Source of the DNA: CAZSCF01 sp964636505
Lineage (GTDB): Bacteria; Patescibacteriota; Minisyncoccia; Moranbacterales; UBA2206
Direction: 5' to 3'
Assembly: GCA_964636505.1 (NCBI GenBank)
Contig: CAZWRY010000010.1
Location: 1-31,963 of the forward strand
Length of the DNA stretch: 31,963 nucleotides
The notes beneath the pieces are model-generated. The model did no database searches, was not told the DNA's origin, and saw only the letters and a program-made list of their open reading frames with translations. Position 1 is the first letter of the stretch. Each line of letters begins with the position of its first letter. Of this stretch, positions 31,292 through 31,963 are shown one piece after another. The position numbers were made by a program, and so were the translations under genes.

Positions 31292-31963
31292 ATGTCTTAT
31301 TTAATGAATACTCAGTCAAAAAATAGCCCGCCCGGCAAAATTAAATTTTTTAAAAGAAAAGGGGTTGTTTTGGCTATGATCATTCTTTTAATTGCTGTCG
31401 TCCTGGGAGGACTGTTTCTTTGGAAAACGGACAGTATTCTTAACAAAATATCCAAAGGAGATATGTTTAGTAGTTTGATTCATGCCGTACCCGGAGTTAA
31501 AGACGCCCTTAAAGGAGAAAATGAAGGCAGAATTAATATTGCGCTTTTGGGTATGCGGGGAGAAAATGTAATTGGCGGAGGACTTTTGGCGGATACAATA
31601 ATAGTTGTAAGCATTGATCCCGCCCAGAGCAAGGTAGCAATGATTTCTGTTCCACGCGATTTGTATGTTACTGTTCCGGGAACACAAGACAAACAAAAAA
31701 TCAATGCCGTTCATGCCTATGGCGAAGAAAAGAGGAAGGACCAAGGACTGGAAGACATGAAAACGGTTCTAAGTGATATAACCGGCCTTTCGGTTGATTA
31801 TGCGGCTAGCATTAATTTTGAGGGATTCAAACAACTGATAGACACCATTGGCGGCATAAAAATAACCCTGGACGAACCATTTTCCGAAAGCTTGCAATTC
31901 AAGGGTCTTGAACAAAGATGCGATGGTGTGAATTTCACTGTTCCTTCAGGAAACTTTGAAACA
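31292..31963 (+). CDS. LytR-CpsA-Psr (LCP) family glycopolymer ligase, 3' end outside window
   Basis: 224 codons are visible, open to the window end. A short basic lead (KIKFFKRKG) and one helix (about 24-44, VVLAMIILLIAVVLGGLFLW) anchor an outside domain. That domain shows the LCP core: INIALLGMRGEN, GLLADTIIVVSIDP, VAMISVPRDLYV, QKINAVHAYGE, INFEGFKQLIDTIGGIKI. LCP proteins move glycopolymers from the undecaprenyl carrier to peptidoglycan, so this is the likely attachment step for the polymer made here. An alternative start is the ATG at 31304. The visible pyrophosphate-binding Arg/Asp residues (PRD, ADT) are intact. Confidence 0.92.
   Translation, partial: MSYLMNTQSKNSPPGKIKFFKRKGVVLAMIILLIAVVLGGLFLWKTDSILNKISKGDMFSSLIHAVPGVKDALKGENEGRINIALLGMRGENVIGGGLLADTIIVVSIDPAQSKVAMISVPRDLYVTVPGTQDKQKINAVHAYGEEKRKDQGLEDMKTVLSDITGLSVDYAASINFEGFKQLIDTIGGIKITLDEPFSESLQFKGLEQRCDGVNFTVPSGNFET

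Noticed and set aside
1..31963. tRNA, rRNA, intact transposase, prophage genes or integrase attachment sites
   Set aside because: None seen in any gap or frame; all gaps over 90 nt are accounted for by promoters, palindromes, relics or the candidate RNA.

Overview
The window is AT-rich, uses the standard genetic code (TGA ends the gene at 28499..30082, inside an overlap with the next gene), and is almost wholly devoted to cell-surface glycan synthesis. The proteins are Lys/Ile/Phe-rich. Genes are packed with 11-23 nt overlaps, Shine-Dalgarno motifs are hard to find, and gaps hold small palindromic repeats and relics of four-helix-bundle (23S-IVS/S23-type) genes. Together with an LCP-type cell-wall ligase, this fits a Candidate Phyla Radiation (Patescibacteria, Parcubacteria-like) genome. 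That assignment is inference; no rRNA or ribosomal protein lies in the window.

Layout. 1-1134 (minus): a small membrane protein cut by the window edge, a polyprenyl-phosphate-type GT2, and a small membrane protein with a twin CX3C motif. 1238-5775 (plus): GT2 with a membrane tail, UDP-glucose dehydrogenase, GT4, and a flippase-like (UPF0104) membrane protein, ending in a bidirectional terminator. 5831-11170 (minus): two paralogous GT39-like membrane glycosyltransferases around a membrane-anchored metallophosphoesterase. 11263-14862 (plus): two more GT39-like enzymes separated by a decayed four-helix-bundle element. 14930-17211 (minus): ALG5-like GT2 and a Wzx-type flippase. 17382-20655 (minus): GT4, a divergent RtcB RNA ligase and a thymidylate-kinase-like protein. 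20656-20982: no gene, but a GC-richer stretch with strong hairpins whose G-U pairs favour a plus-strand RNA. 20983-25793 (minus): small Cys-containing membrane protein, GT2, four-helix-bundle relic, GT4, a GT-C-like membrane protein and a small anchored protein. 25910-27199 (minus): a second, WecC/WbpA-type nucleotide-sugar dehydrogenase. 27340-31963 (plus): GT4, Wzy/O-antigen-ligase-like polymerase, GT4 and the start of an LCP ligase.

How the parts fit (inference). The two dehydrogenases would make UDP-uronic acids. Cytoplasmic GT4 enzymes assemble repeat units on a lipid carrier, Wzx exports them, the Wzy-like protein polymerises them, and LCP attaches the polymer to the wall. In parallel, four GT2 enzymes of the polyprenyl-phosphate-sugar class could load single sugars that the five GT-C-type membrane enzymes use outside the membrane. 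No priming phosphoglycosyltransferase is visible.

The most unusual content is not a classical gene: (i) two deletion relics of four-helix-bundle genes that keep complementary ends; (ii) one short dispersed repeat found inside two genes in two different reading frames without breaking either; (iii) the candidate structured RNA at 20.7-20.97 kb; (iv) two unrelated-looking small proteins that share a one-helix-plus-four-cysteine plan.
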